Shown in pieces: positions 1-7,488 of a stretch of 12,442 nucleotides of DNA; position 1 is the stretch's first letter; each line of letters starts with the position of its first letter. The stretch spans positions 25,544 through 37,985 of the forward strand of contig UZAE01012451.1 of the NCBI GenBank assembly GCA_900617975.1. Direction: 5' to 3'. Under the pieces are notes generated by a model, which saw only the letters and a program-made list of their open reading frames with translations, was not told the origin of the DNA and did not search any database. Made by a program: the position numbers and the translations under genes. The stretch is from Rodentolepis nana (lineage: Eukaryota > Platyhelminthes > Cestoda > Cyclophyllidea > Hymenolepididae).

Positions 1-676
1 AATAACTTTCCGTACATTCGGGTTCGTGTCCTCCGCCATTTCCAGAGTTCACTTTATCAGTAGTAGTTTAAAGCAAGTTATGCTCTTGGCGTAATTTTCG
101 TTTTCATTTATAATTATTCATTTGAAGGGCACTGTCAAATGTTGGAACAAATCTCTTGTAATTGAATAATATTTAGGATGAACAAGAAATCGCTTTGGTT
201 ATACACATTGAGTGAAATCTATTAAACTCTAATCTATTTTTCTTGAGTCAAAATCTAACTACTTATCATTTTGTAGTTAAATTTCCTTACTGTTTTATTT
301 GCCAATTAAGAGTTTAGAGCTATTTCAACCATATTGGAAGTAAAAGTTCTAGATTATTCCGTTTTTGTGGAATATTTTGGAAGTAGGAATAAAAGAAGGA
401 AAATCCGGAGACCCTTTCTTTCTCTTGAAACTACAATTCACAAGCCATTTAGCTTCTTAAGTTATAATTCTTTCTACTATCGTCTCACTCTTCAAGCAAA
501 TGAAATTTGAGAAGTGTTTTAAGGTGATTTCGCACCAATAACTTCCTCTGTGAACGAGAAAAAGAAATCTCACCCCCACTCAGACAGACACGAAGGTGCG
601 GCCGTCCTACTTGTTGCGTGAGGAGCAAGTGAATTCATGAATGCAGAGATCTTTAAATACAACCAGTATTGTTGAT
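1..676. other. AT-rich sequence, nothing recognised
   Basis: No exon, RNA gene or family repeat was seen before copy A begins at 677. Confidence 0.5.
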
Positions 677-749
677 GAGGTGTGTGTGAAAGACTTACCT
701 CCACGTGGTGAACCCTGAGCAACGTATACTCATACGGCAAAAAGTCTAT
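677..749 (+). ncRNA. HDV-like ribozyme, degenerate (copy A)
   Basis: P3 (ACC/GGT), L3 (TCCACGT), P4 (GTAT-ACTC-ATAC) and the GGC motif with the catalytic C at 738 are kept. P2 has one mismatch (AAAGACTT against AAGTCTAT). P1 carries two mismatches and an insertion. GGGCAAC has become GAGCAAC, which breaks P1.1. It is probably inactive. Confidence 0.6.
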
Positions 750-992
750 AACCTGGCAGTTGGCTTCTGACCTCAAACTACCATGACCCCACTGCAATGA
801 ATGTTCGACCACTTCCGCAGCTCCAATCTTAACTTTTGGTTGCCTTTGTGTCTGTCTCTTTTAACTCGATTAATAACTCTTCTAGTCCCCCTCTCGACTT
901 TGTCTCACTTCGATGTTAATTTCCTCTGTGAAACTCGAAGTCAGCTAAAGGACTAATGAAAACTATCATTAACCCCCAATTGTATTTTGATA
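677..992 (+). mobile_element. Ribozyme-headed SINE-like element, copy A (old)
   Basis: This copy has the same head, pyrimidine-rich middle and GAAGTC-x-CTAAAGG-x-CTAATGA tail as copies C, E and F. It is diverged: the head begins GAGGTGTGTGTG with two extra bases, P1' has become GAACCCT, and the tail is no longer a clean TAAA repeat, so the 3' end near 992 is approximate. No target-site duplication is visible. It has no coding capacity. The minus-strand open frame over 570-812 is a by-product of the repeat. Confidence 0.8.
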
Positions 993-1573
993 ACTAAGCT
1001 TGTGCTAGTGACCATATGCATAAATAGGCGTAATTCATCCCATACGTTGAGGTAATTTAACTAATTGCGGTAGCAATTTCATAATAAGGAATTTGCCTGG
1101 TAGTGCAGTCATAACGAAATTCTGCAAACGAATGCAATCAAAGCATTTATTGCCTTGCAAGGTAACTACTAATTTCATTAATAAAATGATGAAATTATTT
1201 GAAATAGGCAAGCAAATCAATAGAAAATGTAAATGTTGAATGAAGGAGGCCCGTATTGTTAGAAACCAACATTTAGAAATAGCCTCTGTGATGTGCTGGC
1301 AGCTACCTTAAATGTCCCAAATGTATGTGAACTCCGCTCGTTAACTAACGCGAAGCTTCAATCAAATGCAAAGAGAGATGACCTTCGAAGACACATTGTA
1401 AGGAGACCAGATCACATAAAATGCAGGATGGGATGAATATTAACTTAAAACCGAAATTTCAGTGTTCCTTCCGAAATGTTTCAGTAGGGTTCGTTTCACG
1501 AGACATGCACGCGTGTATTCGACTTTAATAAAAATATTATAAGTCTAGATATTTCCTTAACATAAAGAAATTA
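993..1573. other. Spacer between copies A and B, nothing recognised
   Basis: AT-rich. A 61-codon minus-strand frame at 1035-1220 has no recognisable similarity and no splice support. Confidence 0.5.
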
Positions 1574-1894
1574 TTTTTTTATTTATTTCGAATGGCAGGC
1601 GTTTAAATATTTATCATTAACCCTTTAGCTGACTTCGGACTTCACATAGGGGAGAAACATCAAAGTGAGAAAAATTCAAGAGGAGGGTCAGAAGAGAGTT
1701 TCAAAGATGTAAAAGAGACGGACACAAAGGTAGCAAACAGGTGTGGTGAGTACTGTGGAAGAAGTCGAATAAGACACACAGTGGGGTGGTGGTAGTTTGA
1801 AGTCAGAAGTCAACTGCCGGTTAATGGACTTTTTTCCGTATGAGTATACGTTGCCCAAGGTGCACCACGTGGAGGTAAGTCTATCACACACCGC
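1574..1894 (-). mobile_element. Ribozyme-headed SINE-like element, copy B (old, minus strand)
   Basis: Full-length copy in reverse orientation. Its 5' end is at 1894 and its A-rich tail, read on the plus strand as TTTTTTTATTTATTT, is near 1574-1588. The tail matches the family (AAAGGGTTAATGATAAATAT, then GCCTGCCATT). No target-site duplication was found, so the 3' limit is approximate. A plus-strand open frame at 1797-2018 is the antisense of the head and not a gene. Confidence 0.8.
1824..1894 (-). ncRNA. HDV-like ribozyme, catalytically dead (copy B)
   Basis: L3, P3, P4 and GGGCAAC are kept, but the GGC motif reads GGA, so the expected catalytic cytosine is gone. P2' has a mismatch (AAGTCCAT) and P1 has one at position 2 (GCGGTGT against GCACCTT). 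It is a fossil copy. Confidence 0.7.
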
Positions 1895-2608
1895 TCAACT
1901 AGTAAATAAAGGGATTGGTCCCGTTTGTGTTGTCATTCAATGCTCATTCGCCAGTTGTTCAATAATGATTTTTGATTTTCTAACTTTCACTTGCGATTGG
2001 CTGAGGAGTTCTCTGTGAAAGCTGATCTGTCTTATATGATAAAATTGCACCTTGTGAGAATGAGTAATTAAAATTATTGTCGATGTGAAATTCCCATATT
2101 GCAGTCTAGAGAAAAATGAATTCAAAGAAAACCTTTCGAAAAGAGCTTTTTTGTCATTCACCTAATAATAATAAAGTAATTTTATTCATCATATGACCAT
2201 TCATCGAATGACCTTTTAATAATAATTTAAGTTGAAAAAGGTTTGTACTATTTATTTCGGTTTTTTGCCTAAGATTTCTAGCTTTCATCAGGACTTAATG
2301 AATTCAGTGAGTATATTGTGCACCTTACAGGAAAGTCGGGCCATGATAAATTCTGCTGTGTGATTGACTTACCTCTTCATTCTAAGTGAATTAATAATAA
2401 AGACGTTTTGATAATGACCTTAATTTCTCTATTTGATTAAAAATAATGCCATGTGAGTTGGCAGAAGAAGTTGTTCTTATTAAATTTTCCCCAGTGACTA
2501 GTCATGTGATCACATTTACGATGATGGGAGAGTATTACAGAGATGCTATTCTAATTAACAATGTGGCTTCCTGTAGACCCAAGTTCTCGCAATAGCTTTT
2601 CAATAAAC
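1895..2608. other. Spacer between copies B and C, nothing recognised
   Basis: AT-rich with several AATAATAA clusters (2163-2172, 2216-2225). The open frames here start inside copy B or lack any recognisable content. Confidence 0.5.
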
Positions 2609-2624
2609 AACTTTTTAGCTATAT
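2609..2624. repeat. Target-site duplication, left (copy C)
   Basis: AACTTTTTAGCTATAT directly abuts the GGGGTG start of copy C and pairs with 2953-2968 (one mismatch). Confidence 0.9.
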
Positions 2625-2696
2625 GGGGTGTGCGATAGACTTACCTCCGTGTGGTGCACCCTGGGCAACGTATGCTCATACGGCGAAAAAGTTTAT
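2625..2696 (+). ncRNA. HDV-like self-cleaving ribozyme, intact core (copy C)
   Basis: P1 is GGGGTGT with GCACCCT (7 bp, G-U at both ends). P2 is ATAGACTT with AAGTTTAT (8 bp, one G-U). P3 is ACC/GGT and closes the 7-nt L3 TCCGTGT, whose CC can pair with GG of GGGCAAC as P1.1. P4 is GTAT-GCTC-ATAC. The joining strand GGCGAAA has the expected catalytic C at 2684. Cleavage is predicted just before 2625, which is where the target-site duplication independently puts the element's 5' end. Confidence 0.88.
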
Positions 2697-2952
2697 TAAC
2701 TGGCAGTTGACTTCTGACGGCAAGCTACCTTGATCCCTCTGTATGTCATATTCGACCACTTCCACAGTACTCACCTCACCTTTTTTCTGCCTTTGTTTCT
2801 GTCTATCTCTTTTGCATCCTTGAATCACTTTTCTGTTCCCCCTCTCGAAGTTTTCTCACTTTGATATTCCTCCTCCTCTATGAAGCCTGAAGTCAACTAA
2901 AGGGCTAATGATAACCATCGTAACGCCTGCCACTTGATATAAATAAATAGAT
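2625..2952 (+). mobile_element. Ribozyme-headed SINE-like element, copy C, with target-site duplication
   Basis: This is a 328 bp retroposon. The 5' flank AACTTTTTAGCTATAT (2609-2624) recurs after the tail as AACTTCTTAGCTATAT (2953-2968), 15 of 16 identical, which fixes both ends. Order within the element: ribozyme head (~72 nt), a segment GGCAGTTGACTTCTGAC, a pyrimidine-rich middle with CTTTGTTTCTGTCTATCTC, then GAAGTCAACTAAAGGGCTAA and a TAAA-type tail. It encodes no protein. The 3' ~85 nt match the 3' end of the LINE fragment in copy D, whose machinery probably moved it. Confidence 0.92.
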
Positions 2953-2968
2953 AACTTCTTAGCTATAT
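2953..2968. repeat. Target-site duplication, right (copy C)
   Basis: AACTTCTTAGCTATAT directly follows the TAAATAAATAGAT tail of copy C and is the partner of 2609-2624. Confidence 0.9.
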
Positions 2969-3857
2969 TGCAGGCTAAAGCTTAATTGGATAATTACATA
3001 TTTAATTACTACAGAAAATGCCATAATTGCTTGTCTTTGCGTCTCGATGATTTTAGAACTGACACGAACGCTGTTATCGCGATCTTTGAACTTGGAGATA
3101 TTCAGCGCTGAAATGAGGAATGCAAATTTTTTTAATTTCTTATTTAGCTGAAAACGTGCTTCTGCTCCATTTTGGAGCAGACAATTGCGATCATTTATCT
3201 TTTAAACAATCGTGAAATTTAAAAGTTTGTGATTTGTTGATGAAATAACAGCTGTTAAATTAGAAAAAATCTGCCATTTCGTTTTAATTCACTCTTTCTG
3301 TTTACTAAACTGGTCTGAATTCCATAATTTTTCCTGTATTTAAATATATTTTACATGATAATTGTTAGTTTTTTTCAAATAATTTTGTTCGTATACTCTA
3401 TTTAATCAGTAGGGAAAATTTTAATTAAGCAGCCTAATCTGAACGATTTTAATATTTTTTTCTTTTTCTTAATCAATGCCAATGAAGTTTATATACTGAT
3501 ACATTTATAAGTGCCTCCTTATTGTTCATTTTGAATAATGTTCCTCTTTGATCTCTTTTGCACCTAAACTAATTACTATCACCCCATAACCAAACAACCA
3601 GATCAGAAGGTACCCCGTAATATGAAAAGGAATCGCTTTGTAAATTCACGTCATAAAACATGAATGTAAAAAAGGAGTGACCTTCTCAGTAAGTCCGATT
3701 TTCATGAATCTATTCCTGTGTCTCCAGAAAATTTAATTTGAATTTTATTTCCGAAAGAATATAATAGATGATCAAGTTAACTTGTGCACTTAATCCTCAC
3801 GCTCATCTAGAACAGTGTTCTCCAACTCTAGAGATTTGCAGTGTCGAATTCTAATTA
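2969..3857. other. AT-rich spacer between copy C and the tRNA-like repeat
   Basis: Very AT-rich at 3310-3480. It contains the hairpin at 3161-3181 and, from about 3780, the possible body of the tRNA-like SINE. No exon was recognised. Confidence 0.45.
3161..3181. repeat. Short perfect hairpin (9-bp stem, 3-nt loop)
   Basis: TCTGCTCCA and TGGAGCAGA flank TTT. No T-run, gene or repeat context gives it a function. Confidence 0.55.
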
Positions 3858-3920
3858 CTGAGAATCGAGCCAGCAACCTCTGGCGAGTAACATATATGAT
3901 AACCAATGAATCACGGACAC
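3858..3920 (-). repeat. Degenerate tRNA-like SINE head or tRNA pseudogene
   Basis: Read on the minus strand, TTCATTGGTTATCATATATG (rc of 3892-3911) resembles a tRNA D arm. An A-box-like TGATTCATTGG sits at 3913-3903. A B-box-like GGCTCGATTCT (3871-3861) matches 9 of 11 positions of GGTTCGANTCC. The spacing, about 53 nt from A-box start to B-box end, is that of a tRNA. The D and T stems no longer pair well, so a functional tRNA is unlikely. Downstream minus-strand sequence to about 3780 may be the SINE body, but no tail or target-site duplication was seen. Confidence 0.5.
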
Positions 3921-4098
3921 AACCATCATTTCGTGTTACCGATATCTTCTTAGGAATGAAACAAGGATAACAATGATGAGTTTGAATTCTTACATCACAG
4001 CCCAGCTTTATGGCAAAAAACCAACCTCAAACTTTACCATAGAAATGAAAAATTCAATTACTTTCAAAATGCTTTCGAGATTATTTTTAAGTAAAATT

Positions 4099-4110
4099 AC
4101 TTCTGCATTT
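4099..4110. repeat. Target-site duplication, left (insertion D)
   Basis: ACTTCTGCATTT precedes the inverted head and pairs with 4508-4519 (one mismatch). Confidence 0.75.
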
Positions 4111-4128
4111 CAAGTCGAATGCCGACTG

Positions 4129-4201
4129 ATAGACTTTTTTTGCCGTACGAAGATACGTTGTCCAGGGTGCACCACGTGGAGGTAAGTCTATCGCGCACCC
4201 C
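4129..4201 (-). ncRNA. HDV-like ribozyme, near-intact (insertion D)
   Basis: P1 is GGGGTGC with GCACCCT. The change T7 to C turns the usual U-G closing pair into C-G, which supports the fold. P2 ATAGACTT/AAGTCTAT is perfect, P3 and L3 match the consensus, and P4 is GTAT-CTTC-GTAC with one wobble and a new loop. The catalytic C is the complement of 4142. GGGCAAC is GGACAAC, so P1.1 is still possible. The A-run after GGC is one to two bases longer than in the other copies. It lies in sense with the RhoGAP gene, about 770 nt past its stop. Confidence 0.8.
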
Positions 4202-4368
4202 AGTTTAGACTACGTACCGGACACGATTGCTTGGCAAAACACCTTCGCAGAATGGGAGTATACACTCAACCCACTTGCCCTCTATGTAACCTACAGGAGG
4301 AAATGGAGAAGACCCACCTGATTCGGTGTCCAGTCCTAAAGACAAGGACGGAAAGCCAGAGATACTAG
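4201..4368 (+). pseudogene. 3' end of a non-LTR retrotransposon reverse-transcriptase ORF
   Basis: The frame reads QFRLRTGHDCLAKHLRRMG, then a zinc-knuckle-like C-P-L-C-N, EEMEKTHLIRCPVL and ESQRY before TAG. The pattern RLRTGH...C-x2-C...E...H-L-x2-C-P is typical of the region after the polymerase domain in Jockey/CR1/I-type LINE proteins. The stop at 4366-4368 may be a TGG to TAG nonsense change, because the same frame continues as EARRQLMNCY to TAG at 4399-4401. Only the last ~55-66 codons are present. The rest of the ORF was lost at the inversion junction. The first codon CAG shares its first base with the inverted head. The clade cannot be fixed from this fragment. Confidence 0.85.
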
Positions 4369-4507
4369 GAAGCAAGAAGACAGCTAATGAATTGCTATTA
4401 GTTAACTGCTATAAATGTTCCCTCCCCACCCTTGGGGGAAGCTGAAGTTAAAGTTTAAGGGCTAATGATAAATATCATAAAGCCTGCCATTTGAAATAAA
4501 TAAATAA

Positions 4508-4519
4508 ACTTCCGCATTT
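4508..4519. repeat. Target-site duplication, right (insertion D)
   Basis: ACTTCCGCATTT follows the (TAAA)n tail. A second related TTCTGCATT at 4518-4526 makes the exact boundary slightly uncertain. Confidence 0.75.
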
Positions 4520-4969
4520 CTGCATTGGAGTGAGTTGAATGAAACCGCTTTGCGCCCATCTCCCTCAAAAGGTCGTGCAGATAAGTTGATTTCAGCAAAA
4601 AACCTTGAAATTAATACAATAACCTATTTAAGATGACAAATTAATAATATCACTATGTATTCATTTATCTTTGCTCGCAATGCTTATGCATCCCATTTGG
4701 ATACATTGAGACAAATTCAAACTTTGGCATCAAATAGCAACGAAAAGACTCCCAAGTACGTAGAGACAGCCATTAGCTTCAAGCAAAGAATGCAATTTCG
4801 GTTCATGAAGAGGAGGGGGGGGGGGCAGTAGGATATGTGCACCGCATTATAAAATAACATGCCTGGGGGCAAAGAGGCTTAGAAGAGCATGGAAGCAAAG
4901 ATCATGGGGGAGGGAGAGGAAGGAAGGGTTAAACGGGGGAAAATTCAGTCAATATGATTGTCCATCGCC
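4520..4969. other. Downstream flank / probable 3' UTR of the RhoGAP gene
   Basis: This stretch lies between the RhoGAP stop codon and the retroposon insertion D. An 11-base G run at 4815-4825 and purine-rich sequence at 4905-4927 would read as pyrimidine-rich in the gene transcript. No AATAAA is visible on the minus strand here. AAGATAAA (rc of 4662-4669) is a weak variant only, so the poly(A) site cannot be placed. Confidence 0.4.
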
Positions 4970-5323
4970 TCATCGAAACTCCCGCGTAACTGTAGTGGCC
5001 GCAGCAGCAGATGATCCGGTGATGGGGGTACGAGAAGAAATAAGAGTAGATTGAAGCACGGAAAGCTGTTTCCGTAGTAAACCGAGTTCTGTCTCAGCCA
5101 TATTGAGATCACAACGAGCTCGCGCTAACTCTGCAGTCAACGCTCGCGACTTGGCCCGCTCACACACCGCTTCTGCGCGAGCTACCAAAGCAACAGAACG
5201 CCAGTGCCGCAGCTGTTCAGCAAGATTCTCTGTTGAAGTATCCGGAGTTGCGAATACGCCGCTACCACCTGACCCACCACTTCCACTACCTATGACTGGT
5301 GAGGAAGAGCCAGTCTTCTGTGC
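4970..5323 (-). CDS. RhoGAP gene terminal exon (Gly/Ser linker and coiled coil)
   Basis: The exon is 354 nt, 117 codons plus the TGA at 4972-4970. It begins AQKTGSSSP, passes a Gly/Ser stretch (GSGSGGSGGSG), then has about 60 residues rich in Ala, Leu, Glu and Arg from ENLAEQL to SVLQSTL. Hydrophobics recur with heptad-like spacing, and the only proline-bearing parts lie outside, so a dimerising coiled coil is likely. The tail is Ser/Ala/Thr-rich (SSAAAATTVTREFR). The acceptor AG at 5325-5324 follows TTTTCTTTT directly. A second AG six bases on, at 5319-5318, would drop Ala-Gln while keeping the frame, so the exact start is uncertain by two codons. Confidence 0.83.
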   Translation of the reverse strand, partial: AQKTGSSSPVIGSGSGGSGGSGVFATPDTSTENLAEQLRHWRSVALVARAEAVCERAKSRALTAELARARCDLNMAETELGLLRKQLSVLQSTLISSRTPITGSSAAAATTVTREFR

Positions 5324-7488
5324 CTTAAAAGAAAAGGTACGTCAAGCCATGTTACTACCGAAATCTGTTGACTCAGTCTAATACCGCTTTAATGCAAAGC
5401 TCCGACCTGTTTTAAAGATGAATTTATAGGTGATTAAAAAAACCGGCCTGAAGACTTACACGAGAGTCTCTGGAAGAGATTTCCCGATCTGCGGAAGCAG
5501 TGCGACCATTCAGGCGACGACTGGGAGAAGTTCCAGTGATTGTCGGTTGGCGGCAGAGTGTAATCGAACGTCGTGACTCATGGGGAAAGAAAATAGCCCC
5601 TTGGGAGTGCGAAGTCGATGAATCTGTTAAACTACCTGCAATTAAATCAATGCTATTTGATACGACTGTAGCAATTAGGCAAGAATTCAGTCAAGTGGAC
5701 AGAGGTTAGTTGCTACTATGAATATGTACAAGGCAAAAATATTAAAACGAGTCTAATAACGATGAAATTATTCGGTTACATTTTTAAATATTAATGATTT
5801 ATATGGAATTAACAACCATTGGACTATGTTGTTAAGGGATAAGAGGTTTCAAGCTACACGCTAGGTCTATGTTAATGATGATGATGATGGGTATTGATAG
5901 TAGGGAGGGGGGAGGCAATGATAGTTAGATAATTGGTCTCACGTACGTTTGTAAAGGTTGAAAGAGGGTGACCGATCAACTAAAGGTTTATAAACGAAAG
6001 AGAGTTACAGTTTCCTAATCAAAACTGTTGGTCTCTATACCAAATTCGAACGAATAGCAAAAAGGGCATAATTGATGAATTATGGTGCTATAAGGAAAGA
6101 AAACTCAGAAAGGACAAAGGCAAGAAAAGCATAATTTGTATTGAACAACTACTTATTACTTTAAAGTAGAAAGGTACAATTCTCAAAACAAATCACGCAA
6201 TTAATCAAAATGGATTCTATAAGTGAAACAGTACTCCAGGTCGCTTAAAGGAGTGTAATTTCAACATTTCCAAGATTCATCTAGAATGAGGGGATAGCAC
6301 AGCGACTTTGCACGCAGGAAAGTAAACTACTGAGCTCAAATAAATGAGAGGATGAACAAACGAATTCGGAAAAACTACTCCACTTGAACTGATAATCTAC
6401 GAATTCAAGCAATTAAAGTATTTATTAAAACAAAACTCGCCTAAATTGCTGCAATACCAGAAAGTCTGGTTTCTATGGCTAAGATCCATGTGCTAACATG
6501 TGCTAACGTTAGGTGGACCCGAACGATAAAGAGAAATAAGACAAGAGCGAAGTCGACTTTACTGAATTCAACTAATCAAATTATAAAGAAATCAACACTC
6601 AAATGAAGTGATAAAAGTCATCTGATCAAAGCCCAGATCGCGAGAATGCAAATCATGAGTTTTGAGTGGATAAAAAGCGTGTGTTTACATGCGCTACTCA
6701 CCTAACCTCACAAATTATGATGAAATAGAGGGTAGAGGACACGTGTCACAGTTGTGATTTGGAAAAAATACTTTTTAAAATTCTCAAAGGCCGAGGTAAG
6801 TAAATGAGCGGTGAGAAATCGATCAACACACTTAGCTTTTCACTTAATAAGGAAGGGATAGAATACCAGCCCTATTCAAATCATTTTAGCAACGAAGAAC
6901 ATATTAATGGAGATTGATATATACCTTGGATCCCTGAACAACAGTGGTGAAAAAAACTATTGAACAGTGAATATGTAGGTTGTGGGTGTTTTCGACAGAT
7001 ATCAGACCTACATTGGAGACTGTCGATATTCAAGAATACATACCTGACTTATAACGACTAAAATGCAAACTCGAGGAGGGCAGAAGAGAGGCAGGTGCGA
7101 CTTCAGGAGGAGGTTCAGAGAAGTTTTGTCTCGCCGGTTTTAGTGACTGCATCGACGAGAGCGGGTAGGGCGGATCAACTCTTTCAGTTGATCCATTTCC
7201 AGAGAGTGCCCTAAAGGAGACTGCAGCGGCCGCGGCACTACAAGATGAGACAGTGGATTGGGAACGATTTGGGACAGCAGTGGCAGAGCAAAGTTGAGCG
7301 AAATGAGTGAGCTCATAACGAAAGAGTTCCGTGTGGCGTCGAATGAAACCAGCGATGGTGAGGGTTATGACTGGTGTGACAGACATCTCTACATCAGGGT
7401 CATAGTCGGCTTGTCTGAGGATGTTGGGAGCGAAGACACTAGCTAAATTGTCCACGGTCATGCGATTTTCATCGGAATGGTCGGCAAT
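4970..7488 (-). CDS. RhoGAP protein, 3' part (three exons, ARHGAP22/24/25-like)
   Basis: Join of 7488-7044, 5635-5460 and 5323-4970 on the minus strand, 324 residues plus a TGA stop. RhoGAP proteins speed GTP hydrolysis on Rho/Rac/Cdc42 GTPases and so switch off actin signalling in the cytosol. Residues 1-48 match the C-terminal helices of the RhoGAP fold, with NRMTVDNLASVFAPNILR containing the conserved Asn of the N-L-A-x-V-F-x-P-N-(I/L)-L motif, then DPD and a final RHTELF. Residues 49-238 are Ser/Ala/Pro/Gly-rich and probably disordered. Residues ~239-301 form a likely coiled coil. This order and VFxPNILR resemble the ARHGAP24 (FilGAP) group. The phases agree: exon 1 leaves one base (G), exon 2 supplies GT to complete Gly149 and ends in phase 0, and exon 3 starts in phase 0. 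The arginine finger and any PH domain would lie in upstream exons that I could not find. The group assignment is less sure than the RhoGAP call. Confidence 0.85.
5324..5459 (-). other. Short intron of the RhoGAP gene (136 bp)
   Basis: It starts GTAAGT at 5459-5454 and ends with a TTTTCTTTTAAG acceptor at 5324. It is a phase-0 intron. The open frames seen on the plus strand across 5103-5381 and 5500-5709 are antisense shadows of the two flanking exons. Confidence 0.75.
5460..5635 (-). CDS. RhoGAP gene exon (linker)
   Basis: The exon is 176 nt: two bases that finish the split glycine codon, then 58 codons ending in TCT CGT. The acceptor is TTTAATTGCAG and the donor is CGT followed by GTAAGT, a near-perfect 5' splice site. 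The peptide is Ser/Thr/Arg-rich (SLTDSSTSHSQG at the start, EISSRDSR at the end), with basic SRR motifs that could be phosphorylated. No domain is recognised. It is supported by both splice sites, an open frame throughout and exact phase agreement with the exons on each side, not by homology. Confidence 0.8.
5636..7043 (-). other. Intron of the RhoGAP gene (1,408 bp)
   Basis: This intron is bounded by GTATGT (7043-7038) and TTTAATTGCAG (ending at 5636). It is AT-rich, with an ATG trinucleotide run at 5875-5889 and a tandem CATGTGCTAA at 6489-6508. No ribozyme-headed repeat and no further exon was recognised on either strand. Confidence 0.75.
7044..7488 (-). CDS. RhoGAP gene exon (end of the RhoGAP domain)
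   Basis: The exon is 445 nt, 148 codons plus one base. The acceptor, read on the minus strand, is a pyrimidine-rich tract ending TTTTTCTATTCAG just before ATT. The donor is AAGTCAG followed by GTATGT. It encodes the last RhoGAP helices, then an acidic patch (DYDPDVEMS), a Ser/Ala stretch with five consecutive alanines and a Pro-rich part (SEPPPEVAPAS). The open frame runs 11 codons past the acceptor into the intron and four codons past the donor. Those extensions show no family similarity and were excluded. An ATG start is neither needed nor present, because this is an internal exon. Confidence 0.88.

Larger units (their letters stand above)
4111..4507 (+). mobile_element. Chimeric non-LTR insertion D: inverted ribozyme head joined to a LINE 3' end
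   Basis: This is one 397 bp insertion between ACTTCTGCATTT (4099-4110) and ACTTCCGCATTT (4508-4519), 11 of 12 identical. Positions 4111-4201 are the first ~91 nt of the ribozyme-headed element in inverted orientation, ending exactly at its 5' terminus. From about 4202 the plus strand reads the end of a non-LTR reverse-transcriptase ORF, a short 3' UTR and a (TAAA)n tail. The last ~85 nt (from about 4415) match the tail of the short elements. A single duplication around both halves means they integrated together, as in 5' inversion by twin priming, here either on one RNA carrying the ribozyme or on two RNAs. Confidence 0.85.

Noticed and set aside
1797..2018. Plus-strand open frame starting MKSEVNCRLMDFF
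   Set aside because: It is the antisense of the copy B ribozyme head running into unique flank. The same peptide recurs only where the repeat occurs.
3892..3911. A functional tRNA gene on the minus strand
   Set aside because: The D, anticodon and T stems do not pair well enough, and the B box has two mismatches.
3973..4185. 70-codon plus-strand frame across the left end of insertion D
   Set aside because: It crosses the target-site duplication into antisense ribozyme sequence, so it is a junction artefact.
5103..5709. Two plus-strand open frames over the RhoGAP exons
   Set aside because: They are antisense shadows. The minus strand has matched splice sites, consistent phase and domain content there.
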